The notes beneath the pieces are model-generated. The model saw only the letters and a program-made list of their open reading frames with translations. It searched no databases and was not told where the DNA came from. 28,153 nt of DNA. Source: a virus. The stretch's first letter is position 1, and each line of letters opens with the position of its first letter. Both the position numbers and the translations under genes were made by a program. Location: positions 1-28,153 of the IMG/VR virus record IMGVR_UViG_3300028392_001475; one strand, 5' to 3'. Positions 22,478 through 28,153 of this stretch are shown piece by piece.

Positions 22478-22813
22478 TCAAATAAATTTATTTTCTATAT
22501 TAGGATGATGTCCTAATCTACAGTCAAATTGTCTACACGCCAAAGGTCTATACTCATATATAGTACACAGTTTATTCTCATCCAGATAGATACAACCTCT
22601 ATCTGTTCTGGGAATTGCAATGGCTGGTTTTCTCTCATCGCCAACATTAAGAAAAGTGTAGATGTATTTACCCGAAAGAAATTCCTGTTCTGTTAAAAAA
22701 GGAGAAAGTTTCTCACAACATTCGGTACACTTTACTGAATGACAATCTGGATTTGTTTCCGGAATATCTCTTTCTACTGTGACAGCTTTAAGTTGAAATG
22801 TTTTATATTTCAT
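22478..22813 (-). CDS. YkgJ-like Cys-cluster (metal-binding) protein
   Basis: A 111-residue protein with the UPF0153/YkgJ cysteine pattern: KCTECCEKL, a further Cys in RGCIYL, and LCTIYEYRPLACRQFDCRLG. Such proteins are thought to bind zinc or an iron-sulfur cluster; the family function is unknown to me beyond that. The C-terminus is short and ends NIENKFI. The ATG at 22813 is preferred; it overlaps the end of the upstream glycosyltransferase by 11 bases. An in-frame TTG lies 21 bases further upstream. Its presence inside a glycan operon is unusual. Confidence 0.75.
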   Translation of the reverse strand: MKYKTFQLKAVTVERDIPETNPDCHSVKCTECCEKLSPFLTEQEFLSGKYIYTFLNVGDERKPAIAIPRTDRGCIYLDENKLCTIYEYRPLACRQFDCRLGHHPNIENKFI

Positions 22814-23510
22814 TATTAAATTTTTCCCAATCAATACCTGGAGACATTAGATTATCTACATGAGTTGTTAATCCAGGCATTGGACTCCATAATGGAAATC
22901 CTTGTCTGTGTAGCTCAATAAAAAGACCTATATCCCACATTCCAAAATTTAAAATTTCATTTGATATTTTTTTATAGATATCATTTCTTGTTAACCAAGA
23001 ATGTGTGGTAGATTCAGTTGTTCTCCAATGTAAATTGGTTTGACTATCAAATACTATTTTCAAAGGATATTCCACATCCGGTGGGTTAACCGGAATATAT
23101 CTATAAAGATGGTCATATCCGGTAACCAAACCAAATGTCTTTACCGCTTTTGATAATTTTAAGACAGAATCTACTTGGTGTAAATAATCATCTTCAATAA
23201 AATAGATATCACTTTCTGTGTATGAACATAGATGGTTTGCGATTTCAACAGATTTAAATAAACTTTGAGTTTGATTTGTGAGATTAATTTTAATGATTTC
23301 TGATTTTACTTTACAGTTGTTGATGTAATCAAATAATGGTCCTTCTGGCCCATCATGTAAAAATATTAATTTATCAACATTATTTCCAGCATGTATTACC
23401 GAAGTTAAGAAAGATTTTAAACAGTTTAGTTTATTGAACCAACCAGGTCTACAATCTTTAAAATTACCATCAGTTTCGTTTTCACATACTCTATAAATTA
23501 TATTAATCAT
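22803..23510 (-). CDS. GT-A-type glycosyltransferase-like protein
   Basis: A 235-residue protein with an N-terminal MINIIYRVCE strand, LNCLKSFLTSVI helix, LIFLHDGPEGPL, and FIEDDYL (105-110), a DXD-like metal/nucleotide-sugar motif. The C-terminal part (TTHSWLTRNDIYKKI, FGMWDIGLFIELHRQG) is conserved-looking and ends with PMPGLTTHVDNLMSPG. It is related to the first half of the GT-methyltransferase fusion in this operon. The ATG at 23510 forms an ATGA overlap with the sulfotransferase stop; a TTG six bases upstream is also open. The donor and acceptor are unknown. Confidence 0.72.
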   Translation of the reverse strand: MINIIYRVCENETDGNFKDCRPGWFNKLNCLKSFLTSVIHAGNNVDKLIFLHDGPEGPLFDYINNCKVKSEIIKINLTNQTQSLFKSVEIANHLCSYTESDIYFIEDDYLHQVDSVLKLSKAVKTFGLVTGYDHLYRYIPVNPPDVEYPLKIVFDSQTNLHWRTTESTTHSWLTRNDIYKKISNEILNFGMWDIGLFIELHRQGFPLWSPMPGLTTHVDNLMSPGIDWEKFNNEI

Positions 23511-24280
23511 CGCCAAACTTCAAGGTTTGAAAACTCATTCCAAAGGTCGGGAGGAAGAATTGGATCTCTTTCAATATATTCTATTTTTCTTCTGATTGCA
23601 TGTAGACCATTAATTCCTGCATCCATATCATATTCATCATATGTACATTCTACATTATCAAAGTCATGTTGGTAATATGGTTCATCAATAAAATTATATA
23701 GTGCCTTCATTGTTTGTTCGGGATACTTTGCGAGTTGTTCGTATTCCAAAAGCATAATCATGTGTTTCTGTGGGCCAGTGATTGCTTCTTTGAGTGCATC
23801 ATAAGCAAATCTTACCGTGTGTCCTGGTGACATGGAGGCGTATGCTCTGGTGTAAACAGACTGTGCTTCATCATCAGAATACATTCTGGATAGTTGAAAT
23901 GGATTCTTTCTGAATAGAACTTCAAATGAATCTAGAACCCACCGAATATCTCTGACACAACAAATAATCTTGGAATCAGGATGTGTTTTTTCTAGAATAG
24001 GAAGAAGTGCGGTCCAACCACGATTGGTGTTGAAACAAACTTCTTGTGGAATATCCGAATGATATGTTGAGATTAGATTTTGGATTAGTTCAAATCTTTT
24101 ATTTTCTGGACACTGAAGATGATATCCAGGACCAGCATGAGATTCAGTAATGATTGATCTTACAAATCTAGCAAGAGGATTTGAAATATTAGAATAGAAG
24201 TTTGGGTTTTGATTCAATATTGAAGTCAAAAGGGTTGATCCGGATCTCGGAAGTCCGGATACAAAGTGATAGGATTTCAT
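23507..24280 (-). CDS. Sulfotransferase
   Basis: A 257-residue cytosolic-type sulfotransferase that would transfer sulfate from PAPS to a hydroxyl group of a sugar or other acceptor. The 5'-phosphosulfate loop is GLPRSGSTLL (9-18); the 3'-phosphate-binding region is CVRDIRWVLDSF (about 107-118). The rest (LLEYEQLAKYPEQTMKALYNFI, then EPYYQHDF) matches the family's C-terminal part. Similar genes occur in aquatic myoviruses. First gene of the tight operon; it follows RCC1-A by 25 bases. Its weak ribosome binding site (GGTGA) lies inside an inverted repeat. Confidence 0.88.
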   Translation of the reverse strand: MKSYHFVSGLPRSGSTLLTSILNQNPNFYSNISNPLARFVRSIITESHAGPGYHLQCPENKRFELIQNLISTYHSDIPQEVCFNTNRGWTALLPILEKTHPDSKIICCVRDIRWVLDSFEVLFRKNPFQLSRMYSDDEAQSVYTRAYASMSPGHTVRFAYDALKEAITGPQKHMIMLLEYEQLAKYPEQTMKALYNFIDEPYYQHDFDNVECTYDEYDMDAGINGLHAIRRKIEYIERDPILPPDLWNEFSNLEVWR

Positions 24281-24283
24281 AAT

Positions 24284-24325
24284 TCACCATAGTAAAAGAA
24301 AATATTTAGTATGTTCCTATGGTGA
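24284..24325 (-). promoter_or_regulatory. Inverted repeat covering the sulfotransferase ribosome binding site
   Basis: TCACCATAG (24284-24292) and CTATGGTGA (24317-24325) form a perfect 9-bp stem around a 24-base loop that contains the RCC1-A stop codon. On the mRNA the 3' arm includes GGTGA three bases before the sulfotransferase ATG, so folding could limit its translation. Confidence 0.45.
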
Positions 24326-25487
24326 GGTCTGTGATTGCTGCTGTATGAATATATCCACATGCTACCTGTTTCCAATTGGTACCACCAGCTACTGTTGTTA
24401 CTGGACTGGATTTATTAACAGTGGTATTATCTCCTAATTGACCAGAAATATTATATCCACATGACCATAAAGTACCATCTGTTTTAATAGCTGCTGTATG
24501 AGCATATCCACCTGCTACCTGTTTCCAATTGGTACCACCAGCAACAGTTGTTACTGGACTGGATTTACTAACAGTGGTATTATCTCCTAATCCACCATAA
24601 AAATTATATCCCCATGTCCATAAGGTACCATCTGTTTTAATGGCTGCTGTATGATAAATAACACCCCCTACCTGTTTCCAATTGGTACCACCAGCTACTG
24701 TTGTTACTGGACTAGATTTATCAACAGTGGTATTATCTCCTAATTGACCATAACCATTATAACCCCATGTCCATAAAGTACCATCTGTTTTAATAGCTGC
24801 TGTATGATAAGTACCACCTGATACTTGTTTCCAATTGGTACCACCAGCTACCGTTGTTACTGGACTAGATTTATTAACAGTGGTATTATCTCCCAATTGA
24901 CCTAAACCAGTATATCCCCATGACCATAGAGTACCATCTGTTTTAATTGCTACTGTATGTCTATAACCACCTGCTACCTGTTTCCAATTGGTACCTCCAG
25001 CTACTGTTGTTACTGGACTAGATTTATTAACAGAGGTATTATCTCCTAATTGACCATATTTATTATATCCCCATGTCCATAAAGTACCATCAGTCTTAAT
25101 AACTGCTGTATGGTACTGACCACATGCCACTTGTTTCCAATTGGTACCACCAGTTATAGTGGTTACTGGAGAGGATTTAGTGACAGTGGTATTATCTCCT
25201 AATTGACCAAAATTATTATATCCCCATGTCCATAAAGTACCATCTGTTTTAATAGCTGCTGTACGATAATATCCACCTGATACTTGTTTCCAATTGGTAC
25301 CACCAGCTACTGTAGTTATTGGACTGGATTTATCAACAGTGGTATTATCTCCTAATTGACCCCTAGTACTATTATATCCCCATGTCCACAATGACCCATC
25401 ACTAAAATACTCTCTTCTAATGAGAATATCATCAATGTCAACTTGATAGTTACCGATAGACTGATTTACTTTAAAGTTTGTGGTCAT
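24306..25487 (-). CDS. RCC1-repeat seven-bladed propeller protein A
   Basis: A 393-residue protein made almost entirely of RCC1 repeats of about 51 residues with the core G(T/S)LW(T/S)WGYNxxGQLGDNTTVxKSSPVTTVAGGTNWKQV followed by xxHTAAIKTD. Seven units complete a propeller. The short N-terminus (VDIDDILIRREYF) is probably an attachment segment; the RCC1-B protein has a similar NVYVTKEYI. In aquatic phages RCC1 proteins are usually read as tail-associated adhesins. Framework residues are nearly invariant, whereas the two residues before G-Q-L-G and those before HTAAI vary between units. AGAGGAA before the ATG is a ribosome binding site provided by a 39-bp duplicated segment. Confidence 0.88.
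   Translation of the reverse strand: MTTNFKVNQSIGNYQVDIDDILIRREYFSDGSLWTWGYNSTRGQLGDNTTVDKSSPITTVAGGTNWKQVSGGYYRTAAIKTDGTLWTWGYNNFGQLGDNTTVTKSSPVTTITGGTNWKQVACGQYHTAVIKTDGTLWTWGYNKYGQLGDNTSVNKSSPVTTVAGGTNWKQVAGGYRHTVAIKTDGTLWSWGYTGLGQLGDNTTVNKSSPVTTVAGGTNWKQVSGGTYHTAAIKTDGTLWTWGYNGYGQLGDNTTVDKSSPVTTVAGGTNWKQVGGVIYHTAAIKTDGTLWTWGYNFYGGLGDNTTVSKSSPVTTVAGGTNWKQVAGGYAHTAAIKTDGTLWSCGYNISGQLGDNTTVNKSSPVTTVAGGTNWKQVACGYIHTAAITDLTIGTY
24345..25365 (-). repeat. About 153-bp RCC1 tandem repeats, array A
   Basis: Seven tandem units, period about 153 bases. Each carries a nearly identical block containing CTGTTTCCAATTGGTACCAC (plus-strand reading) and shares long near-identical runs with array B about 2.2 kb away. 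Confidence 0.9.
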
Positions 25488-25488
25488 T

Positions 25489-25527
25489 TTCCTCTAACCT
25501 AAAAATTTGAATTAATCCAGAATCAAA
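25489..25527. repeat. 39-bp direct repeat, copy 1 (relic of the cupin-like gene end)
   Basis: Matches 26003-26041 in 38 of 39 bases. In copy 2 it encodes FDSGLIQIFRLEES of the cupin-like gene; here the same codons are only a relic, cut by the stop of the small upstream gene and supplying the RCC1-A ribosome binding site. Confidence 0.95.
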
Positions 25528-25964
25528 CATTTAATAAAATCTTCCTTACTAACGCCAGCAATGTATAAATCTTTTAGTTCACCATTCATACAAACAAATG
25601 TTTTCTCTAATGTGCCTTCATGTTTCCAATTAGATTTTAATATTAAACTTAAAATCTTTTTATTGGAAAATTTACCATATAATTTGATGGCAGGAGTATT
25701 CTCAAAGATATATTGTGTTATACTTTTAAATGCAATCACAGAACTTTTTTTATTTTCCGAGAATATATGAACTTCTCCTACCCAATTATTAATAGGTTTT
25801 GTTACCATAATGAAATTTTCATATTGTAATGCAAAACTACTTCCCGAATCTAATTCATTACATACTTGTTGAAATATTTGTTCTTTATTGTATTGTGGAC
25901 TTTGTGCAGTCCATTCATCAACATTTCTTTTAATTATATCTCTATTTACATTTCTCATTATCAT
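25512..25964 (-). CDS. Unidentified small protein, possible GNAT-like fold
   Basis: A 150-residue protein between the cupin-like gene and RCC1-A. The middle (NFIMVTKPINNWVGEVHIFSE) and end (KIYG-like AIKLYGKFSNKKILSLILKSNWKHEGTL then FVCMNGELKDLYIAGVSKEDF) are compatible with the last strands of a GNAT acetyltransferase, where a 'Gly-Phe-xx-Glu-Gly' element precedes a D-x-YI ending, but the acetyl-CoA loop is not visible. I do not assign a function. Its last five codons and stop lie in the 39-bp repeat, read in another frame than in the cupin-like gene, so the 3' end looks spliced in by recombination. Confidence 0.65.
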   Translation of the reverse strand: MIMRNVNRDIIKRNVDEWTAQSPQYNKEQIFQQVCNELDSGSSFALQYENFIMVTKPINNWVGEVHIFSENKKSSVIAFKSITQYIFENTPAIKLYGKFSNKKILSLILKSNWKHEGTLEKTFVCMNGELKDLYIAGVSKEDFIKCLILD

Positions 25965-25978
25965 AATATTGTTTAGAT

Positions 25979-26494
25979 TTATCCTTCTGTTACTCGCGTA
26001 GATTCCTCTAGCCTAAAAATTTGAATTAATCCAGAATCAAAAGAATGAAATAACCAAGGTCTAAAAAATACTCCTTGTCCTGGTTTCAGTACATAATTAC
26101 ACATTAAATCCCATTCAAAAAGATTTTGATAATTGAATTGATATTCTTCTAATGCAGTAGTAACACCTGATTGATGTTCAAATATATTAAATGTGGACTG
26201 CTGGATAGCAACTACAAACAACCATTCATTTAATGTATCAAAACCCTCAAAGTGTATGAAATTGGATCTGTTTGGTAATCTGAATACCCCAGATTGTTCA
26301 TCTTTGACTGTTACAGGAAGTTTTAATACTTTGGAGAATAACTCATCAGCATTCTCTGGCACCATATTGAATTGTGGTATTTCTTCACCGAATTCTGTTG
26401 GTACATATTGTAAATTGAAAGTTACATTCTCAAGTCTGGTGGCTTCTTCTTGAGTATAGAAACCATCAATTGTCATAGTTTTCAATATTGACAT
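25979..26494 (-). CDS. Cupin / 2-oxoglutarate oxygenase-like protein
   Basis: A 171-residue protein. The pattern fits a double-stranded beta-helix: SNFIHFEGF (possible His-x-Glu metal pair), DTLNEWLFVVAIQQSTFNIFEHQSG, then YVLKPGQGVFFRPWLFHSF with a second likely metal His, and an Arg 11 residues later (IQIFRLEES), where 2-oxoglutarate enzymes often have the co-substrate Arg. Such proteins occur beside tail-fibre genes in aquatic phages, but substrate and activity are unknown. It follows RCC1-B by 3 bases and precedes the small unidentified gene by 14. Its 3' part is duplicated downstream (39-bp repeat). Confidence 0.6.
   Translation of the reverse strand: MSILKTMTIDGFYTQEEATRLENVTFNLQYVPTEFGEEIPQFNMVPENADELFSKVLKLPVTVKDEQSGVFRLPNRSNFIHFEGFDTLNEWLFVVAIQQSTFNIFEHQSGVTTALEEYQFNYQNLFEWDLMCNYVLKPGQGVFFRPWLFHSFDSGLIQIFRLEESTRVTEG
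26003..26041. repeat. 39-bp direct repeat, copy 2 (inside the cupin-like gene)
   Basis: Functional source copy of the repeat at 25489-25527. Distance between copies is 514 bases, bracketing the unidentified 150-residue gene. Confidence 0.95.
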
Positions 26495-26497
26495 AAA

Positions 26498-27688
26498 TTA
26501 CCAACCTTCGGATTCGGAGATTGCTGATGTATGATTACCACATGCTACCTGTTTCCAATTGGTACCACCACCAGCAGTGGTTACTGGACTGGATTTATTA
26601 ACAGTAGTATTGTCTCCTAATTGACCCCTAGTATTATATCCACAAGACCATAAAGTTCCATCAGTTTTGATAGCTGCTGTATGAACATATGCACCTGCTA
26701 CCTGTTTCCAATTAGTACCACCTGTTACTGTGGTTACTGGACTGGATTTATGAACAGTGGTATTATCTCCTAATTGACCATAAGTATTATATCCCCATGT
26801 CCATAAGGTACCATCAGTCTTAATAGCTGATGTATGTAAACCACATGCTACCTGTTTCCAATTGGTACCACCAGCTACTGTTGTTACTGGACTGGATTTA
26901 TTAACAGTAGTATTAACTCCTAATTGGCCATTAGGATTATAACCCCATGTCCATAAAGTACCATCTGTTTTAATTGCTGCTGTGTGACCAAAACCACATG
27001 CTACCTGTTTCCAATTGGTACCACCAGCTACTGTTGTTATTGGAGATGATCTATTGATCGTGGTTCCGTCACCAAGTTGGCCAAAAAAATTATATCCACA
27101 TGACCATAAGGTACCATCTGTTTTAATAGCTGCTGTATATTGATTACCACCTGCTACCTGTTTCCAATTAGTACCACCACCAGCAGTGGTTACTGGACTG
27201 GATTTAGTGACTTTGGTACCATCTCCTAATTGACCAATAGTATTATATCCCCATGACCATAAGGTACCATCTGTTTTGATAGCTACTGTATGGAAACCAC
27301 CACATGCTACCTGTTTCCAATTGGTACCACCAGCAACAGTCGTTACAGGAGAAGATTTATTAGCAGTAGTATTATCTCCTAATTGGGCATAAGTATTCTG
27401 TCCCCATGTCCATAAAGTTCCATCAGTTTTAATGGCTGCTGTATGATAAACAACACATGCTACCTGTTTCCAATTGGTACCACCTGCTATAGTGGTTACT
27501 GGACTGGATTTATGAACAGTGGTATTATCTCCTAATGCACCATATAGATTATATCCACAAGTCCATAATTGAGGAGTTTGTAACTGGGTCACCAAATCTG
27601 GATACCAATCCATAATATATTCTTTTGTCACATAGACATTAGATAAATCAGTTCCGGTTGAATCCTTATAATTGGTATTAGCTGCCAT
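26498..27688 (-). CDS. RCC1-repeat seven-bladed propeller protein B
   Basis: A 396-residue paralogue of RCC1-A with seven units. The N-terminal about 38 residues (LSNVYVTKEYIMDWYPDLV) are a likely attachment segment. Variable positions differ from A: the loop before GQLG reads NL, NT, NT, NF, NP, NT, NT plus a second variable residue, and the loop before HTAAI also changes and is sometimes one residue shorter. One unit has GVNTTV instead of GDNTTV. Several units have CGYN in place of WGYN. It starts two bases upstream of the fibre gene's stop region (spacer minimal) and is followed by the cupin-like gene. A tail-tip adhesin is the best guess. Confidence 0.87.
   Translation of the reverse strand: MAANTNYKDSTGTDLSNVYVTKEYIMDWYPDLVTQLQTPQLWTCGYNLYGALGDNTTVHKSSPVTTIAGGTNWKQVACVVYHTAAIKTDGTLWTWGQNTYAQLGDNTTANKSSPVTTVAGGTNWKQVACGGFHTVAIKTDGTLWSWGYNTIGQLGDGTKVTKSSPVTTAGGGTNWKQVAGGNQYTAAIKTDGTLWSCGYNFFGQLGDGTTINRSSPITTVAGGTNWKQVACGFGHTAAIKTDGTLWTWGYNPNGQLGVNTTVNKSSPVTTVAGGTNWKQVACGLHTSAIKTDGTLWTWGYNTYGQLGDNTTVHKSSPVTTVTGGTNWKQVAGAYVHTAAIKTDGTLWSCGYNTRGQLGDNTTVNKSSPVTTAGGGTNWKQVACGNHTSAISESEGW
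26525..27560 (-). repeat. About 150-bp RCC1 tandem repeats, array B
   Basis: Seven tandem units of about 147-156 bases in direct orientation with array A. Shared near-identical blocks would allow homologous recombination between arrays, which would delete the 2.2 kb between them and make a chimeric propeller. Confidence 0.9.
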
Positions 27689-27689
27689 T

Positions 27690-28153
27690 TTATTCGTCTA
27701 GTTTGATTGCGTCTAATTCTTCTAAAGTCACGCAATTATTGATCTCAGTACTCTTGGTTACTTCCCAATCAAATTGACTTTGCACATGAGTAACACCTGC
27801 ATTAACAACTTCTCCCAATTCTGCCTTTGTTAATGTTAACCATCCTTCTGGGAATTTCCATTGTACTGTATCAGTATCACCCATTAACAAATACTTCTGC
27901 ACAAAGATATCTCTAGTTCCTCTAGATGTATCAATGGTCACTGTGGTATTCTGTATTACAGTATTGGCACCAGAGACCTCTCTAGTGTATCTAATATCAG
28001 CAACTTGTTGAGATAGTGTGGATTTTACCCAATCAATATCTTTTGGTAGAATCTGAAATGTTCCTGTTGCGAAATCATCAGAGTAATCCCAGAATGGACC
28101 GTGGAGGTATGAAATCTTTTCATTGTGTCCAGGATAAACCAATTGAGCAGCAA
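27690..28153 (-). CDS. Tail-fibre protein C-terminus with DUF4376-like domain (5' end outside window)
   Basis: At least 154 residues, open to the right edge; the only in-window start is a TTG, so the gene most likely begins beyond the window. Residues after RYTREVSGANTVIQN match the DUF4376 pattern found at the ends of phage tail fibres: TVTIDTSRGTRDIF, VQWKFPEGWLTLTKAELGEVVNAGVTHVQSQFDWE, and TEINNCVTLEELDAI. The N-terminal part (YLHGPFWDYSDDFATGTFQ) is not recognised. It sits first in the row of surface-interaction genes and ends one base from RCC1-B. Confidence 0.75.
   Translation of the reverse strand, partial: AAQLVYPGHNEKISYLHGPFWDYSDDFATGTFQILPKDIDWVKSTLSQQVADIRYTREVSGANTVIQNTTVTIDTSRGTRDIFVQKYLLMGDTDTVQWKFPEGWLTLTKAELGEVVNAGVTHVQSQFDWEVTKSTEINNCVTLEELDAIKLDE

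Noticed and set aside
22480-22493. 14-base palindrome AAATAAATTTATTT between the methyltransferase and YkgJ-like genes, considered as a late promoter or operator
   Set aside because: A pure A/T palindrome of this size is easily produced by chance in this AT-rich sequence, and the box is AATAAATT, not AATAAATA.
24345-27560. Regularly spaced near-identical units, CRISPR-like at first sight
   Set aside because: The units are about 150 bases, code in one frame for RCC1 blades, and have no short palindromic repeat or unique 30-40-base spacers.
24306-27688. Diversity-generating retroelement acting on the RCC1 loops
   Set aside because: No reverse transcriptase, template repeat or initiation site is visible here, and variable codons do not show an obvious adenine-only pattern; kept only as a test within the RCC1 finding.
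1-28153. tRNA genes, insertion sequences, integrase or attachment sites
   Set aside because: None was seen by eye; genes are packed almost without gaps, the longest spacer being about 100 bases, and no transposase or integrase motif appears.

Overview
The window is the late structural core of an AT-rich T4-like contractile-tail bacteriophage (myovirus). The order on the minus strand is T4-like: 13-14-15-(fibre)-16-17-18-19-20-67-(hypothetical)-21-22-23-3-uvsY-uvsW. Gene 24 is absent and gene 3 sits between 23 and uvsY, an arrangement I recall from marine/aquatic T4-like phages. The host cannot be named from this sequence. ADP-heptose and sulfotransferase genes point to a Gram-negative aquatic host, but that is inference.

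Right part (about 18.4-28.2 kb) is an accessory host-interaction region. In transcription order it holds a partial tail-fibre protein with a DUF4376-like end, two seven-bladed RCC1-repeat proteins separated by two small genes (cupin-like and unidentified), and a tightly overlapping operon: sulfotransferase, DXD-type glycosyltransferase, YkgJ-like Cys-cluster protein, SAM methyltransferase, TPR-GT9-type glycosyltransferase, and a glycosyltransferase-methyltransferase fusion. A C-terminally shortened hldD (ADP-heptose epimerase) is the only gene on the plus strand, convergent with that operon. A 39-bp direct repeat shows that the RCC1 block arose by duplication and gene replacement.

Central part (about 9.1-18.3 kb) holds neck genes 13-15, a repeat-rich fibre-like gene, small terminase 16, and the most notable object: large terminase gene 17 broken into two genes by an atypically split intein. 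The ATPase half ends in a 30-residue N-intein. The nuclease half starts with a 105-residue C-intein ending in His-Asn followed by Thr. A free-standing HNH/NUMOD3 homing endonuclease gene, with its own TATAAATA late promoter, lies between them. Splicing in trans would restore a 567-residue gp17.

Left part (about 0-9 kb) holds tail tube, portal, prohead core, protease, scaffold, capsid, tail terminator, then recombination genes uvsY and uvsW and the first codons of one more gene. Regulation is legible: TATAAATA (or AATAAATA) late-promoter boxes precede most late genes, a TTCG-loop terminator follows gene 23, a strong hairpin separates 19 from 20, and a sigma70-like promoter precedes uvsY-uvsW.
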